Below, one piece after another: positions 6,088-6,930 of a stretch of 6,930 bases of DNA; within the stretch, counting starts at the first letter, position 1; every line of letters starts with the position of its first letter. The stretch is from CAYFKJ01 sp964528595. Its GTDB lineage: Bacteria > Pseudomonadota > Alphaproteobacteria > UBA2966. The notes under the pieces are model-generated. The model was given only the letters and a program-made list of their open reading frames with translations. It was not told the DNA's origin and did no database searches. Location: contig CAZGTM010000112.1 of assembly GCA_964528595.1 (NCBI GenBank), positions 1-6,930 of the forward strand. Reading direction: 5' to 3'. The position numbers were made by a program, and so were the translations under genes.

Positions 6088-6930
6088 ATGACCGACCCGG
6101 CAGCCGCTGCGGTTCAAGCACGCCGGTCGATGTCGGCTGACGCGCCGGACAAGGCATTGGGCATCTGGCAATCCATCCTGCTGGAGCAACCGGATTCTGT
6201 TGAGGCGTTGGTCGGTGCGGCCGATTGCCTGATGGCCTTGAAAAGGTCGGCGCAGGCGATTGAGTATTACCGGGCGGCGGCAGCGAAAAACCCGAACCAG
6301 GGCTCATTCCTTTTCGGCCTGGGCACCGCCGAGGCGGCGGCGGGCGAACTCACCGATGCCCGTAGGCACCTCGAAGAGTCCATAAGGCTCGATGACGCCA
6401 ATCCGCACGCGCACAATAATCTGGCTTCGGTGCTGCTTCGACAGCAAGATCGCCAGGGCGCGTTCCAGCACTACCAGCGGGCGATTTCCCTGAAGCCGGA
6501 TCTGGATAGCGCCCGCCGGGGCGCGGCCGCCGCAGCGGCAGAGCCGCGCCAGCCGATCGAGGTCTATATGTCACGTGGTTTCGCCGCCATCAACAAGGCG
6601 GAATTCGCGGCCGCAAAGCATGATTTCCAGAAAGCCGTGATCTCCTCGCCCCTCACCTCCCAATCCTGGGCAGGGCTGGGTCTGGCCCAGCTTGGCCTTT
6701 GGGAGCGGCAGGAGGCATTGGAATCGCTGGAGGAGGCGGTTCGGCACGATCCAGAAAACGTCGAGGCGCTTTATCATCGGGTCATCGCGCTTAGGGCTTT
6801 GGGACGAGCCGAGGACGCCGTCGCCGCTTGCCAGGACGTTCTTTCCGTCGATCCCAGTGAAGTCAGGGCCTGGGCGGCGCGGGGCGCCATCGAATTGGAG
6901 CGTGGACGGATTGCCCGGGCGATTCCGGTT
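6088..6930 (+). CDS. Tetratricopeptide repeat (TPR) protein, C-terminus beyond the window
   Basis: An open frame of 281 codons runs from ATG 6088 off the window edge without a stop. This ATG is the first possible start after an in-frame TAG at 6061. A weak GGCGA lies seven bases upstream and GGGGA at 6070-6074. The protein begins MTDPAAAAVQARRSMSADAP, has no signal peptide and should be cytoplasmic. Helical 34-residue TPR units cover roughly residues 5-37, 38-71, 72-105, 106-139, 157-190, 191-224 and 225-258, with another starting at 259. An Ala-rich linker (about 140-156) splits them into two groups of four. Good TPR signatures include AIEYYRAAAAKNPN and ALESLEEAVRHDPEN. It starts 36 bases after the FecR/RTX gene with no clear terminator, so co-transcription is likely. 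TPR arrays bind proteins. N-terminal TPRs often precede glycosyltransferase or sulfotransferase domains in bacteria, but no catalytic part is visible here, so the function is open. Confidence 0.9.
   Translation, partial: MTDPAAAAVQARRSMSADAPDKALGIWQSILLEQPDSVEALVGAADCLMALKRSAQAIEYYRAAAAKNPNQGSFLFGLGTAEAAAGELTDARRHLEESIRLDDANPHAHNNLASVLLRQQDRQGAFQHYQRAISLKPDLDSARRGAAAAAAEPRQPIEVYMSRGFAAINKAEFAAAKHDFQKAVISSPLTSQSWAGLGLAQLGLWERQEALESLEEAVRHDPENVEALYHRVIALRALGRAEDAVAACQDVLSVDPSEVRAWAARGAIELERGRIARAIPV

Noticed and set aside
6049..6090. Possible read-through fusion of the RTX and TPR genes, which share a reading frame
   Set aside because: Two in-frame stops (TAA at 6049 and TAG at 6061) separate them, and a read-through product would bury the C-terminal secretion signal.
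6074..6091. Five-codon open frame (ATG at 6074) overlapping the TPR start as ATGA
   Set aside because: It is too short to be judged and has no more than a chance-level ribosome site, so there is no evidence of a leader peptide.

Overview
The window looks like a piece of an alphaproteobacterial chromosome, probably Rhodospirillales-like. The genes are GC-rich, and the large secreted protein follows a FecR-domain layout I recall from that group; this assignment is from memory and was not searched. All three genes lie on the + strand, are separated by only 21 and 36 bases, and probably form one operon. The 213 bases before the first gene are AT-richer (about 45% G+C by hand count) and look like a leader or promoter region.

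Layout: (1) 1-213, leader with a possible ribosome-site-masking inverted repeat; (2) 214-1533, a TolC-family outer-membrane efflux protein with a signal peptide; (3) 1555-6051, a 1498-residue acidic protein with no Sec signal and no cysteine; (4) 6088 to the window end, a tetratricopeptide-repeat (TPR) protein cut off by the window edge.

The large protein is a mosaic. In order it has an N-terminal module with a FecR domain, a Pro/Gly/Glu low-complexity stretch with 12 GEGEP units, three copies of a 24-residue Ala-rich helical motif, a GPEF tandem array, a Phe/Asp-rich DPFF stretch, scattered RTX calcium-binding nonapeptides, a Ser/Thr/Asn-rich beta-repeat region, and a C-terminus resembling type I secretion tails. 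Residues 312-793 contain no lysine or arginine at all.

Working model (inference): this is the outer-membrane-pore and substrate part of a type I secretion locus. The TolC-like protein would be the exit duct, the RTX protein its cargo, and the TPR protein an accessory factor. The inner-membrane ABC transporter and periplasmic adaptor are not in the window. The most interesting possibility is that the N-terminal FecR module stays in the periplasm as a plug while the uncharged-to-acidic disordered segment threads the pore, giving a tethered surface protein analogous in logic, not in sequence, to LapA-type adhesins.
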